Assembly: GCA_005408345.1 (NCBI GenBank)
Contig: SEMN01000702.1
Location: 62,001 to 126,000, forward strand
Direction of reading: 5' to 3'
DNA length: 64,000 nucleotides
Source of the DNA: Macquaria australasica
Taxonomy: Eukaryota; Chordata; Actinopteri; Centrarchiformes; Percichthyidae
Positions 10,840-22,790 of the stretch are shown in pieces. Both the position numbers and the translations under genes were made by a program. The first letter of the stretch is position 1; every line of letters starts with the position of its first letter. The notes beneath the pieces were generated by a model. That model was not told the DNA's origin, did not search any database, and saw nothing but the letters and a program-made list of their open reading frames with translations.

Positions 10840-12535
10840 CTCGTATAGAGAAATGTAAGATAGCAATTGTAAAAAAACAAAAACAAACAGTAAATAAATA
10901 AATAAAAGATACTTCAAAGATAATAGTAACACTAATTGTAATGGTACCTGTTTTTTATGGTCATTATATAATGAGTGACAAAGTGTTACTGTTGGCAGAC
11001 TGTTGGCAGGGTTCTGGTACAAGAGTTGATCTTGATGTATGTATCAAGTTTTTGGATGTGATGTTAACTGTTGTGTAAGCTGCATGTTGGTAAAGAGAAC
11101 TGTCTCAACAGTTTTGAGAAAGTATAGAGAAATGTGTGTTACCAATTGCTAACGGCTGGCAAAAGCTAAAAATGCATTTTAGAAAACTGACAACACAAGT
11201 TGTCTGTAGTTTAAACAAACTCTGGTTCCATGTTTTGTTCCCAGCTGCCAAGACAAAGCGGTTTGAATTTGCTACAGCTCTGATTCATACCTCTGACTGG
11301 CTTCTTCTCCATAGCAACGGTGCCCGAGGGTCATGGGTATTATAGTGTTTAAAGTCATCTGCCATGCCAAAAACTGATGGGAAAAAACATGATTTTTCTG
11401 AAACAAAGTTGAAACTGTCGGTCAGACCACAAAGATATAGAATCTTTACATCATCTGGGAGAGTTCCCTGTTTCTATTTTGAGCAACATTGAGATGATCA
11501 TTAAAAGAAAGAAAAATAAAATGGGAATTCAGAGTGGGAAAAAATACTTTCGGAACCAGTCTCCTCTCACTTCACAACTCTTTTTACTATAATTACTGGC
11601 ACAAAATATTGACTGTTGGCAGCTGTGCTCAAATCCCTGTCAGCCCAGTCAGTTGGACAGATGAGGAATCACGTTCTTCCACTCACTAATTGGTAAGGTA
11701 TTGTCACTTGGCTGTGTACTTAATTTTCTTTGCCAATCTTTATTTCGATGCATTTTTTTCATGACAGTCAAACAAATTCACCATTTAAAAACTCACTTTC
11801 CTATTGTATCACTTAGTATTGTAAAATCACTTTTCTATTATTTTGTTGGCAGTGTGGTAAAACTACTGGATTTCAGTGAATATGCTCAATTTCAAAACTG
11901 CACACATTTAAATCATATGAGTAATATGTAAGAACCAACATCTTTTACAGAAAGACAATCAGCATTTTGACATCTACTTTTATGGAAACTACACCCAAAC
12001 ACCCCAAATCACTATACTCAGTTATTAGGCCTTAATGTTGAAGTCTTTATTTTATTTATTGTTTTAATACTTTTTATATGTTCTTTTGTATGTAATTTGT
12101 CTGAGCACTGAAAAAGTTTAACTTAAAAAAATCTAGTTTTATATGTATTATAATGATTACAAGCAGGTGTTTTTAATAGAGCATGACGAATAAAAACATA
12201 ATATAAACAAACTTTTTTGAAAAGGATTCCCTAACTGGTTATTAAAGAACTGTGACCAACATACAATATGTACTGAGTGGGACAATTTACAGTGTAAAAA
12301 AAAGAACTCTCTGATGGACAAACATTGTATTAGAGACAGAAATGACCGCAAACATATCTTTGGTACTTTTGTACTGCAAATTCTTGTTACTTATTTTGCC
12401 AACATATATGCAGATACCAATATATATATGCAGATGTATAGGTCAGGTTGTACTTGTGAATTTACTGTAATTTTTTGTGTCCACATTTGCCACTGTTTGC
12501 TACTTTTGCATGTAGCCTTTGCTTCTGTTTGAGTG
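10840..12535. other. Unassigned AT-rich DNA
   Basis: No genes or recognised repeats. Long A/T runs are common and frames carry no recognisable domain. Confidence 0.45.
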
Positions 12536-12539
12536 CAGA

Positions 12540-12653
12540 AAATGTGTGTGCGTGTGCGCGCACTTGTCAGCAGGTAGCTGGGTCCATTCATCAGTGTTTG
12601 AAGATGACAGGTGGGGATAAGTGGTGTCTGGCCCGGTGTGTTAGCCTCTCCTA

Positions 12654-12701
<48 letters not shown>

Positions 12702-13078
12702 GAGAGTGGTTTCAGAGTGTGTGCTTTGTGATGGTGCATGGCATGTGTGTTTAAGAGAGAGACAGACATACAGAAAGAGACAGCTGGAGTTGTAGTAGCT
12801 GGTGGGCAGTGAGAGATTATGAATCAGAATTAATTCATCATGAGCCAGTTAAACAGATTGAGGGGGGAGGGATTAAGGTGTGTCATTGTATGTTGAGTAG
12901 AGTGGAGAGTAAGGCTTTAATGTCCCCAAGGGGCAATTTGGCTTGCATGTATGCGTATTTATGTGTGTGTGTGTGTGTGTGGATGACGATGTGGAGTTAT
13001 CACTGTCATGTCCTTTAATTTTCACTGTGTATGTTTACAGTATTGAACAACCGTGTAGCTTAAGTTAAAGCTAATGCT

Positions 13079-13123
<45 letters not shown>

Positions 13124-13480
13124 CCTGAGAGGTCAGATTAGAACTGTTTTTCAATTTCCAGGATGAGGCATCACAAAATCCTGAACACCCACATGGGTAG
13201 CAGGTGTAAAGCTGACTTTAGGGAGTCCAGCGCATTGCCAGTGTGAATAGCAATCAGTCTCACCCACCCTGGTGTGTGTGTGTGTTGGTGTGTGTTTGGA
13301 AAGGGCTACTTTTGGCTCCATGGAAAGCAGAGCTCATGTTGATACTTTGTTATACAGCCTCTCATTACACACTGCTTGGCGTGCACACACACACACACAC
13401 CACACACACACCAGTCACCCCAGTGAACACACTCTGACACAGACCACAAACACACACATTCAACTCCAGCACGATAAATA
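12540..13480. repeat. Cluster of GT/CA microsatellites
   Basis: Tracts lie at about 12541-12560 (GT/GC), 12657-12699 (CA), 12963-12980 (TG), 13078-13118 (GT), 13272-13296 (GT) and 13383-13411 (CA). Open frames here, such as those rich in Cys-Val or His-Thr, are repeat artefacts. Confidence 0.9.
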
Positions 13481-14001
13481 TGCAATATTCCAACCATGCC
13501 AAAACACACAGCAGTGGGGCTGAGAACACAGGAAACACTGGGCTCCACTCTGAAGCTATCGAGACATAACTGGGCTGCATCCATGGACCAGACCTTAGCT
13601 GAAGCCAGTGGAACTCCCTGATCTGCTGTGGGAGTGACATAGCTTCGCTGTGGTCTCTGTGTGGTTCACATACTGAGAATAAACTAAACCAGGTGGATCA
13701 GTAGCACTAGTGTTGCTGTGTCAAGTAGAAATACTGCTACATGACTGTCACACAGTCCAGTTTATATATATATTTATTTATTTATTTATTCCAAATGATA
13801 TAATCAATAAATATATTACATAGTAAGAAAAGATGTATTTTAATTCCTGTTGATAAATCAGATTCCAGACCAACAAAGGAAAAATCATCTGTTTAGTGAT
13901 TGTTTGTGAAGAATGCAAATAATGTGAATAACCTAATAACCTGCATCATCATACTGTTAAGTTAGCATCAGGGCTCTTGAAAAATATTGACCATAGAAAT
14001 A
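13481..14001. other. Unassigned DNA
   Basis: There is a TATT repeat at about 13766-13790 and no other structure. Confidence 0.4.

Positions 14002-14054
<53 letters not shown>
14002..14054. repeat. CA microsatellite
   Basis: A pure CA tract of about 26 units. Confidence 0.95.
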
Positions 14055-14058
<4 letters not shown>

Positions 14059-14696
14059 GCTTAGTTGAGCTAGCTGAACATAACTTTGCGCCAAAGATGG
14101 TCTTTTCTGTGGGGGATGCGGTGTTGTCAGGTCACATGACCTCCTCAAAAACGTGGAGGTTGTGTGTTCCCAACGTTGAGAAATGTATAACAGGCTGTGT
14201 GAACTTATCATGGCCACGGCTTTTTACCTGTATTTACTATAGCCAGCTATAGCAAACAGAAGTTAAAAGACAAAACGAAAAAAAGTTCTACAGTTCTACA
14301 GTGGCAAAGAGATTTGGAGATATGGATAGGTAGGTGACAGGGGGAGGGGGAGGGGGATGGTTCGTCGATTGGAGTAATACGGCCGTATAGGTCGTCTGTG
14401 CAGCACCTTATTACGACTCATATTTATGTTTATTGTTAGGCGGCAACCTCTAGTGGCCGTAGTAATTATGGCGGGAGTCAGGTGAGGTAGTATAACGGCC
14501 GGGCCACACTGGCGACCTGAGTGGCGCGTGACAACATAATTGTAACAATTCCTTCCTAGGCTGCTCGCACATACGAACAGAAATGACAGCTAATCTTTTC
14601 AACATTACACCTTTTCAGTTTCAATGTCTGTATCTGTAGAATATGTCACAAACACGAAAAAAATCAAAAAGTTTAAACTCCCCAGTTACAATTGAG
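14055..14696. other. Unassigned DNA with a G-rich patch
   Basis: A G-rich patch (GGGGGAGGGGGAGGGGG) lies at 14340-14358, with no gene around it. Confidence 0.4.
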
Positions 14697-15045
14697 CAAT
14701 TCAATTCAGTTCAGTTTTATTTATATAACGCCAAAGTTATCTCAGGGCACTTTTTCATATAGAGCAGATCTAGACCGACTCTTTATATTTACAGAGACCC
14801 AACAGTTCCCACCATGAGCAAGCACTATGCGACAGTGGCAAGGAAAAACTCCCTTTAACAGGTAGAAATCTCGAGCAGAACCAGGCTCAAGGTGGGCGGT
14901 CATCTGCCTCGACCGGTTGGGTTGAAGGGGGAAGGGGGGGAGCGGGAGAGAGAGCAGGAGGCACACAACTACGGGAAGAAGTTGAATTAGTAACAAGCAT
15001 TGATGGGATATGAGTGTGTACAGATGGAGAGGAAAAGGAGCACAA
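14697..15045 (-). mobile_element. Internally deleted L2-type LINE 3' end
   Basis: On the minus strand it runs from the CATCAATGCTTGTTACTAA segment (15002 region) into CTTCCCGTAGTTGTGTGC, then jumps to the CTCCTGCTCTC tract and on to the GAGCCTGGTTCTGCTCGAG, AGGGAGTTTTTCCTTGCCAC and ATAAATAAAACTGAA tail. Compared with the copies at 49611-50865 and 60399-62490, roughly 330 bp of 3' UTR is missing. The end at 14697 matches the family's true 3' tail. Confidence 0.75.
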
Positions 15046-16409
15046 GCCTCTTAACCTTTTTCTGTCTAAACTAAATATAAATTAAATGTATCACGAAATG
15101 AAATTAAACATTCTATTATTGATGGCCATTATCAAAGGCAAACTCAATGTAGAAAGATGGAGCTGGCAGCAGCAGCAACGCTCTCTGTGTGGACACCACA
15201 CGCGTGCAAGCCACAGCAGTTCAGCGAGGTAGCCGTCACGTGGCGCTCAGGAAGGGGGTGTGGCCCGGCCATAAAAAGCGACAAAGGCTGTGTAGGGAGG
15301 AGGCCGTGGTGGATGCACTGGCCAAACACAGGGTTTAACTTACATACATAAGTTAACTTGCAACCTAACCAAGTAGTTTTGATGCCAAACTTAACCAAAC
15401 CGTGACCGTTTCACAATGTTAACCACGTTTATTATTGTTACCATGACAACAAAGGTCTGGTACGTTTCACAACGTTAACCACGGCTGTATTCAAAACCTG
15501 ATTTGGCCAAATGTAGTATACAATATGTATTCAAAAGCTAAATCTGCAGTATACCAAATATACCCAGATGTTGTACTGATTCTGAAAAATCTCGGACCAG
15601 TCTACCTCGCCTACTGTATCCCACAATGCAAAGGGCTGGTGGCAGTTTGCCATTATGTAAACTTTCACTTATTTCACCTTAGCAGTCACCAAAATCTGTT
15701 TGTGAACTAATGTGAGGCAAGAAATAAGAAACCCAGCTGCTGAATCTTCACTCATATTAGATCTACATTCCCATTGAGGTTAGCGAGTTAGCTAACATTA
15801 GCTTGCAGTTTACTGCATACAGCCTGTAGTAGCCCATTGGCTGCCAGTATCTAGCTTTTCCAACAAATGCTGTTTAGTAAACGGAGGAAAGAGGTCTGTG
15901 GTGCCACAGTTGGACCCTTTTGTTACCGTTTCAAATACAGCACACTTGTTTATTATTGTTACCATGATGACGAAGGTCCGGCACACCTGGTGCTGGTACT
16001 CTCCAACGGTCATATATGTTGTTTTGGGAGTCATTGGCAAACAACCTATTCTGTCGGTATGTGTTGGTATTTTTATTTACAGTATGATGTAATACCAGTG
16101 AATATACAAAAAAAAAATATGCAAAAAATAATACATAAATAGCTTCTAAAAAGTCAAATAAAACCATGATAATTAAGAAACACTACAGTGCTGGCTTGCC
16201 AAACAAAACAAAAAACATTATTTTTTGGCACGAGTCAAATTAATGGTGTAAGTCAATGTTGTCTGTATCTGTACCTACTTTAATTAAGGAAAATAATGAA
16301 AGTGTCCCTGTGGTAGCAGCAGTATATAGAACAGAGGCTGTGAGTCCTCACTAGATAGCAGTTAACACAGAGAAGGACAGATTTCTGACAGAAACAATAC
16401 ATCAGGTCT
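15046..16409. other. Mostly unassigned; antisense piece of a dispersed repeat
   Basis: 15330-15400 read on the minus strand (AACTACTTGGTTAGGTTGC) matches the repeat at 8935-9175. A 21-23 bp segment, CGTTTCACAANGTTAACCACG, occurs twice (about 15405 and 15463), and a TTTATTATTGTTACCATGA segment occurs at 15429 and 15948. No gene is supported. Confidence 0.45.
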
Positions 16410-16459
<50 letters not shown>

Positions 16460-16469
16460 TAGATAGATA
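16410..16469. repeat. ACAG/ATAG tetranucleotide microsatellite
   Basis: About 12 ACAG units, then three GATA units. Confidence 0.95.
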
Positions 16470-17820
16470 AGTTGTGCATTATGTGTGTCTTGTAAAATGA
16501 CCTCCTAACTCAGAGTGAAATTCAACAAGTTAAACTCTAAAGTATGCCAAGTATGGAAGTGATTCATCATGACAGTGGCATTAATGTGCATCACGGTCAG
16601 AGGAATCCTTCTGAAGTGCTTTCCTGAGGTGGAAGATTGTGCAGCACAGATATCAAATTGTCAGAAACAGATTAGTAAAAACTAATGTTTTTTATCTTTT
16701 TAAGCCTCTGACTTCCTGGTGAAAGATCAACCTTTATGAATAATTCCATTCCAATCATGTTCCTGTGGAAAAAAAAAACCTCCTCACAAAAGCAGGCAAT
16801 TTTAATTTATGCCAAAGAGTAAAGAATGTGTCATTTCTGCCCCTTAACAACATGAGGATTGCTTAAAGGGGAGGATAATTAAGAGAGATGAGAGGTTCAA
16901 GGAGAGAGGGGGAGCTGAGAGGAGGGGAACACATTCTCATACAGAAACAAGGAAAGATGAAGCAGTCACATAACCAGTTTGAAGGGCTACAGTTGATTAT
17001 GAATGACCCTGAATTTTCAGCATGCGTGATAAAGATTTTCTGTGTCAGTGATGGATCTGTTGCACCACATTATTGCAGGTTGGAGGCTTAGTTCTACAAA
17101 CATTTCATGAAAGCAGAGTCGCAATGGGGGCACAAGACTTTTACAGGTTAAGAGGTGACGGGCAATTTGTCTGTTGGCAACTTCATTGACTCTGAAAAAA
17201 GCCTGTATTAGAATGTTACATGTGTCCATCTTATTTACCACAAATTCTCTGATAAAAGCCATAATTCAAATAGTTTGAAATAATAGCTGCCAGCATGGCC
17301 AGCACAAACAAGTAAAAACTGGTCGCCAATAAAGGCTGCTAAAAGAGTATGGGTGAAATGACCTGATTTCTTACCTGAATTATGTTATAGCTAACATGGT
17401 AAATTCAGCAAAATGTACATTTGCACAGCAATGTCAACACTCTGCTGCTTTTTAACACAAACTGTTTTTGTTTTTTAACTTATTATTTCAAATCACTTCT
17501 ACTTTCCTGTTCTTTTGATAGATGTTAAGCTACTGTCAATGAAACCTAACACTTGCACCTGCAGGTGCTTTACATTAAAAGACACCCAGGGATGTAATCA
17601 GATTGTTCTGCAGTCAGTTGGTTGATTAGTATGGGAGCAGCGTGATTTCAGTGCTTTTATGTATGAATAGATTTAACCAACTGAACCTTGACCTTTGAGC
17701 CACTGGAAGATTTGTAATATTGAGTTTTCTTGGTAGAACTTCACAGCGATCACAAAACTTCAAAATGGGGAAAGAAATTAGCGAGGCTTCTTATGATGAT
17801 ATGATATATGTGATAACACA
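16470..17820. other. Unassigned DNA
   Basis: No coding or repeat signal stands out. A purine-rich patch lies at 16880-16925. Confidence 0.4.
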
Positions 17821-18070
17821 GTGGCAGACTCAGGCTGTTTGAGGAGCAGGGGCAAAAAAAATAAAAAGGGCACCAGCTGTATGCAGTGCGGTATATGGCA
17901 CTGGATCATGTTTTCTCCACTGGAAGGTCACCCTAGAGAGCATTTTATCACATTGTCTTGCACATTGGGTCACCCTAGAGTTCACTTTATCACATTTTGT
18001 CCACTGGAAGGGCACCCTAGAGGGCACTTCTGCTGTGTTTTTTCAAACATGGGGGCCATAGGGGGTTACC
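17821..18070 (+). repeat. Dispersed repeat A, copy 1
   Basis: It starts CAGTGGCAGACTCAGGCTG, ends with TTTTTCAAACATGGGGGC, and contains three degenerate internal units of about 45 bp built on the motif CACCCTAGAGNNCANTTTATCAC. A second copy in the same orientation is at 18835-19060. The short frame through it is not a gene. Confidence 0.65.
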
Positions 18071-18834
18071 TAACCCTAAGCAAGACCAAAACAAATGAAA
18101 AAGGGTAGCTGTCTTTTGCTTACATTGATCACATTTACAATCAGCAGTCAATTAAAATTTACTCAAACACTCAGACAGAATCATCTCCCCCCCGGGGGAC
18201 CAATGAGGTTACAAATTAACACAAGAATGCTTGACATTGCAATAAATAACATGTTAAAAAGATGAAATGCAACAAAGGCTATGCTTATTATCACAGTTTG
18301 GAGGCTTTTTGTGAAATTCTGGAGACACTTTTGCCCTGACCTCCAATTCATTTGTGACCCTGCTGTGCTTAAGTGCCTATGAATTAATTTTCTAAAGTAA
18401 ATCACCACTGATGTACTGTTATTGAATTGGACCGCATTATAATAAGTTGTTATTTTGTCCACCTTATTTACCACGGGGGGTGTAACCCTATTGCCAGAGC
18501 AAATGTGAAAAACAGATTCAATTTGTAATATACAATTTTAAATGTATTCAATCTCTATGGTACCATTTTCTTATAAGGCAACCTCTATAAAGGGTTTCTG
18601 AGTACTGTATAAAAGAATATTGTAACTAGTAACTAATGGTTAATAAATAATTAACTAGTAGTACAACTAGTGGGTTGCCAAGTTGTGAAAAATCTTTCTG
18701 GCTGGTGAGTCATTTATAATCAAGTTTTTCACTTTAATAAGTCAGAAGCAAAACTCAGTAAGAGGCACATGCAGGGTCTTTGCCCCAACTGCAAATAAAT
18801 GATTGTGGAGGTTTGTGGGTGTGCACATCAGAGT

Positions 18835-19060
18835 GAGAAGACTGGTGCCAGCAGTGGTGGACTGTGGGGCTGTTTGAGGGGCAAGGGCGAAAAACATAAA
18901 CAGATGTATGCAGTACACTATGGCACAGTACTGCGTTTTCTCCAATGGAAGGGCACCCTAGAGGGCACTTTATCATGTTTTATCTACCATAGGGGCAGCG
19001 AACTTATGTGGTGTTTTTTTTTTTTTTCAAACATGGGGGCACCCCCCCACCCCCCAACTG
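18835..19060 (+). repeat. Dispersed repeat A, copy 2
   Basis: It shares the start (GTGGTGGACTGTGGGGCTG), the GGGCACCCTAGAGGGCACTT motif and the TTTTTCAAACATGGGGGC end with copy 1, but has one internal unit where copy 1 has three. A C-rich run follows the end. Confidence 0.65.
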
Positions 19061-19097
19061 AAATTAGCTAATTGTTAGCTAATTTTCCAACACCACT

Positions 19098-19400
19098 GAT
19101 GGATGGTTACTTCATGAGCAAACCATGGCAACGACTAGCATGTCCCAGATCATCTGAAAACTTCTGTTGTTTTGTTTATTTCGCTTGTCTTCTGTGTGAC
19201 TTGCAGCATTTCTGTATTTGATTGTGGTTTCTGTTTTTTCAGTGTGTTTTTATATTTGGTTGGGTTTTCTCACTTTGCAGCATTTTTCTAAATGCTGCAC
19301 GTGATGTCAAATTGGTGATGTTTTCTTCATTTGCTTGTTGCTTTTGTGTATTTGCATGTGTTTTCTAAGTTGCAGTGTGTTGAGCTTTCAGGTCGCCCAC
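19098..19400 (+). repeat. Dispersed repeat B, copy 1
   Basis: Collinear with 55076-55386. Shared blocks include CTTCATGAG...AAACCATGGCAAC near the start, TTTCTAAATGCTGCAC in the middle and GTTGAGCT.TCAGG at the end. The class is unknown. Confidence 0.65.
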
Positions 19401-20835
19401 AAAAATTCAGAAACATCTGCCCATCCATCTGTGCACGTTCCTGGAATGGGAGGCATCCAGGAGGCATTTTAACTGTCTACTTTTGATATCTGAGTTCCTC
19501 ACCTTGTCCATAAGAGTGAACCTGTAAGGGAATTCATTTCAGCCGCTTGTATCTATGATGTCATTCTTTCAGTAACTACCCAAATCTCATGACAAGGATT
19601 TAAACATGGATCCAATGTAAATGGAGAGTTTCACCTTCAGTCTTAGCTCTCATTTCACTACAACAGCAAGGAACGACTCTGCTTCATTGCTGATCTAGGA
19701 TAAGGATGAGGAAAATAAGAAAGAAAGAAAAAGAAAAATTGAAAAGAAAAAAAATCACAGTACTGGCCACACATATTGACTGACAAGGTATGTGAGATGG
19801 CATTGATAAGTGAAGCCCTTTGTTTGCCTTTGTCAGACCCCCTTAATCTGTGAGCTGTCAGCACCTATCCTGCTTTTGTTTCAAAGGACTACCAATTTTC
19901 TAGTCCCACCATGTACTCCATCTGCACATCCATCCATCAATCCATCTATGGTATATTAATGAATGCATCCATCCACTCTATCCTTCCATTGATTCATGAA
20001 GACAGACATTTGACATAACAACATGTCTTTTTAGACATTTAGTGACAGACAGAAAGAAACAATGAAAGACCACATGCAGAAGAAAAAAGAAAAGAAAAAA
20101 AAGAGTTGTGAATGAACTTGTCCTCTTAAATTCAAAATAATACCAGCCCCAGTGTTGTTGTAGATTTTGAAACTCTCTTCCATAACATACCGCCCTGATA
20201 TGGTATGCTTAAGGGATATTAAAAATACAGAGATACAAATTCTATGTTGTTCAGTATACTTGTTATAATATGACTCTGTTGGATTGTTTGTCATTTGCTT
20301 GACTGCTACCTGAAATATTAATTTTGCTATTTTTGCTTCACCAATAAATCTGTTTATTAAGTAACACCCACACCACTGCTTCCATCTTCTGCGCAATAAT
20401 TAGTTTCCCTGAAGAAAGTTTTAGTCTTTCTCAAGGAAGTTCAGTACTTTTCATGAAGGAAAAGTACCTATAAAGGATATCTGAATTGAACTGAGACACA
20501 CAAACAGATAAAGGGACAGAGGTACAGTAAAGGTACAAAATTACAGCAAAGGGAAGAGAGAGGACAGGCTAAGCCAAATTAAGTGAACAGGGACAGTGAT
20601 AGTTCCTACTCACTGCTTTCAAAGGAGCAGTTTACCCAAATAAAATGGAATTCCATTCACCTCCATTTCTATGATTGGGGTCAAGGCAGAGGTGGACAGA
20701 GTACATTTATTCAAGTACTGTATTAGACAGATAGATGGACGGATAGACAGATGAGCCTCCAGAACAAATGTACATTTACATACAACAACATGACACAAAT
20801 AAACCTAATTACATTTGTACAGTGTGTTCTTGTGA
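19401..20835. other. Unassigned DNA
   Basis: Contains A-rich tracts (19730-19755, 20080-20104), an imperfect CATC-rich patch (19925-19985) and, at 20694-20722, a fragment resembling the AGTACATTTA repeat seen at 40009. No gene is supported. Confidence 0.4.
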
Positions 20836-21870
20836 TTAGCGAGCTATGGAATTTTGCACTGCCATGGCACAGGGAACAAAACTTCTACTAAAATGTGCCT
20901 TTTTCCATCTGAGTGTCCTGTGTCTGCGACCAGATGGGAGTAGAGTGAAAAGTGGGTTGAGGGTGTGTCCAGGGTCATGTGCTGTGGTGAGTGCCATGCG
21001 AGTGATGGGTCTGTTATTGAGGTCTGAGAGGTTTGGGGTTGGGAGACCAGTGATTTTGGAAGCAGTGTGTGTAATAAGGGACATCTTGTTCTTGTTGGAG
21101 ACAGACAGCATGGTGAGAAAACAGGGTGAGCAGTAGAGTATTATGGACTGAATTATGCGTTTGTAAAGCAGTAACAGAAGGTGGGGAACACCAGAGAGTG
21201 CTTTGAGCTTGTGGATGGCGGAGAGTCTTTGCGGGCAGTGTTTGTGGATGTCAGTGGTGTGTGGGTCAAAATTGAGTTTATTGTCCAGTGTGATTCCAAG
21301 ATATTTGAAGCTGTCAACTGTCTGCTCTATTGTCTCACCATTGGTGGAAATGGGGTTCAGGAGAATGCAGTGTGTGTTGGGGGTGCAGATGACCAGTTCT
21401 TTTGTCTTATTAACGTTCACCTGTGGATAGTTGTTGGTGCAAGTATTCACTTCAGTTCAGTTTTATTTATATAGCACCATATCGTAACAAGGTTATCTCA
21501 GGGCACTTTTTCATATGGAGCAGGTCTAGACCAACTCTTCATAATTCATCATGAAGTATGTGGTAATGGGAGATGGGCTAGTGCAGACATTAGTGTACAG
21601 GGTGTAGTGGAGGGGGCTGAGGACACAGCCTTGTGGGTCTCCGGTGTTGGTGGTGATGGTTGGAGACCGAACCTTAAAGTCTGTGGTCTGTCACTGAGGA
21701 AGTTGTGTATCCAAGAAGTGGGGTGACGTTGAGATGCTGGAGCTTCTTTATCATCTGATGCTGCTGGATCGTGTTGAATGCGGATGAATGATGAAGTCGA
21801 TGAAGAAGATTCTGATGAAGTTGCCTGGTGATTCCAGGTGTTGTGGCAGGGGATGGAGGAGACATGCTAC
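20836..21870 (-). pseudogene. Broken LINE reverse transcriptase
   Basis: The minus strand encodes the later part of a non-LTR reverse transcriptase. From 21865 downward there is an FNTIQ-type segment (SSAFNTIQQH), then in a shifted frame the DPQGCVLSPL motif near 21638-21605. After an interruption at 21545-21448, a clean 200-codon frame follows (21447-20836) with KTKELVI, the VDSFKYLGITLD motif, and a C-terminal LLPSGRR...FSRSFVP block. The catalytic (F/Y)xDD box should lie at the interruption and is not seen. There is at least one frameshift. It would have been a cytoplasmic RNA-to-DNA polymerase; this copy is inactive. The clade is unassigned. Confidence 0.75.
21448..21545 (-). mobile_element. 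L2-type 3' tail inserted in the LINE reverse transcriptase
   Basis: About 98 bp whose minus strand reads AGACCTGCTCCATATGAAAA, then CCTGAGATAACC, then TATAAATAAAACTGAACTGA. It matches the tails at 9692, 14697 and 62403-62486. It splits the host LINE between its PQG motif and the KTKE segment. Confidence 0.75.
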
Positions 21871-22264
21871 AACAGTCTCGGTTTCCCTCAAATCCATCAC
21901 CTACAAGGCCAAGAGGGGAACTAAGTCCTTGTGTTTAAAGGCTTTTTGTTTTTCCCTTAAACTGTAGGTTTAGAGTTCTTAACAGGAATTGTGGTTGTGA
22001 TACAGAAATGAATATAATCTGTGGTGACAGGGACCTTCTCATTTAGATCCCCATCAAAAATGAATAATTTATTACAATAATGAAAAATTTGAAATAGAAG
22101 TCATAAAATAAAAGTCTTTACATAATATTACATTAAACGTTAAAGGTTTTCACTCATATGAACAGATGTAAGCTTTTGCAAGTCTTTTATCACAGAGCTA
22201 TGACAGAATAATAATTGGAATAGGAAAAGTTAGATGGTCCTCAGTCATTGCGTTTTTATTATCA
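21871..22264. other. Unassigned AT-rich DNA
   Basis: Nothing recognisable apart from a possible short continuation of the LINE to about 21900. Confidence 0.4.
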
Positions 22265-22790
22265 AATCCCACAAAAAGACCCAAACCAAAAAAGTGTTAG
22301 TCCATCCCTCTCTCACTTTCTGACTTCCCTACTCTGTCTGTGGCTCTCAGCTCCAAGCCCATTGGTTCCTACTGAAGATGTACATCTTTAAATATATCGT
22401 TTCATTTTTGAAAAAAAGGGTCACTAATTCCCTAAAACAGCAGGACAGTGTAGTTTGTAGCAAATGTTACTCAAAAAGGAGGAAATAGTGCAGTTGTTTG
22501 GGACTATTTTCAGCGGCGGATTAATTCACATTTGATGCTCTAGTGAGTATTTGGGGCAGCAGGACGGTGTATGTGGGATTGAGTCAAAATAAACTCCAGT
22601 GTGTGTGTTCATGGTGATGAAGGGACATGTCACCCAGTGCAACAGTGTGGCTCACTGATGTGTTTTTAATAGTTTTTGGACAACGATGGAGCTCTATGAC
22701 ACATAACAATTAGATTGCGCTTTGGATACACATACAATACTTCTCATGGGATTTGTTGACAGGAGGAAAAACATAGAACCACCAGACTAA
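22265..22790 (+). repeat. Dispersed repeat C, copy 1
   Basis: Collinear with 45568-46038. Shared blocks are AAAGACCCAAACCAA, CTTTCTGACTTCCCTACTCT, CATTGGTTCCTACTGAAGAT, GTTTTTGGACAAC followed by ATGGAGCTCTATGACAC, and a CACCAGACT end. About 500 bp, with no coding content and no clear terminal repeats. Confidence 0.7.

Noticed and set aside
12391..14252. Several frames rich in Cys-Val, His-Thr or Val
   Set aside because: They are translations of GT/CA microsatellites.
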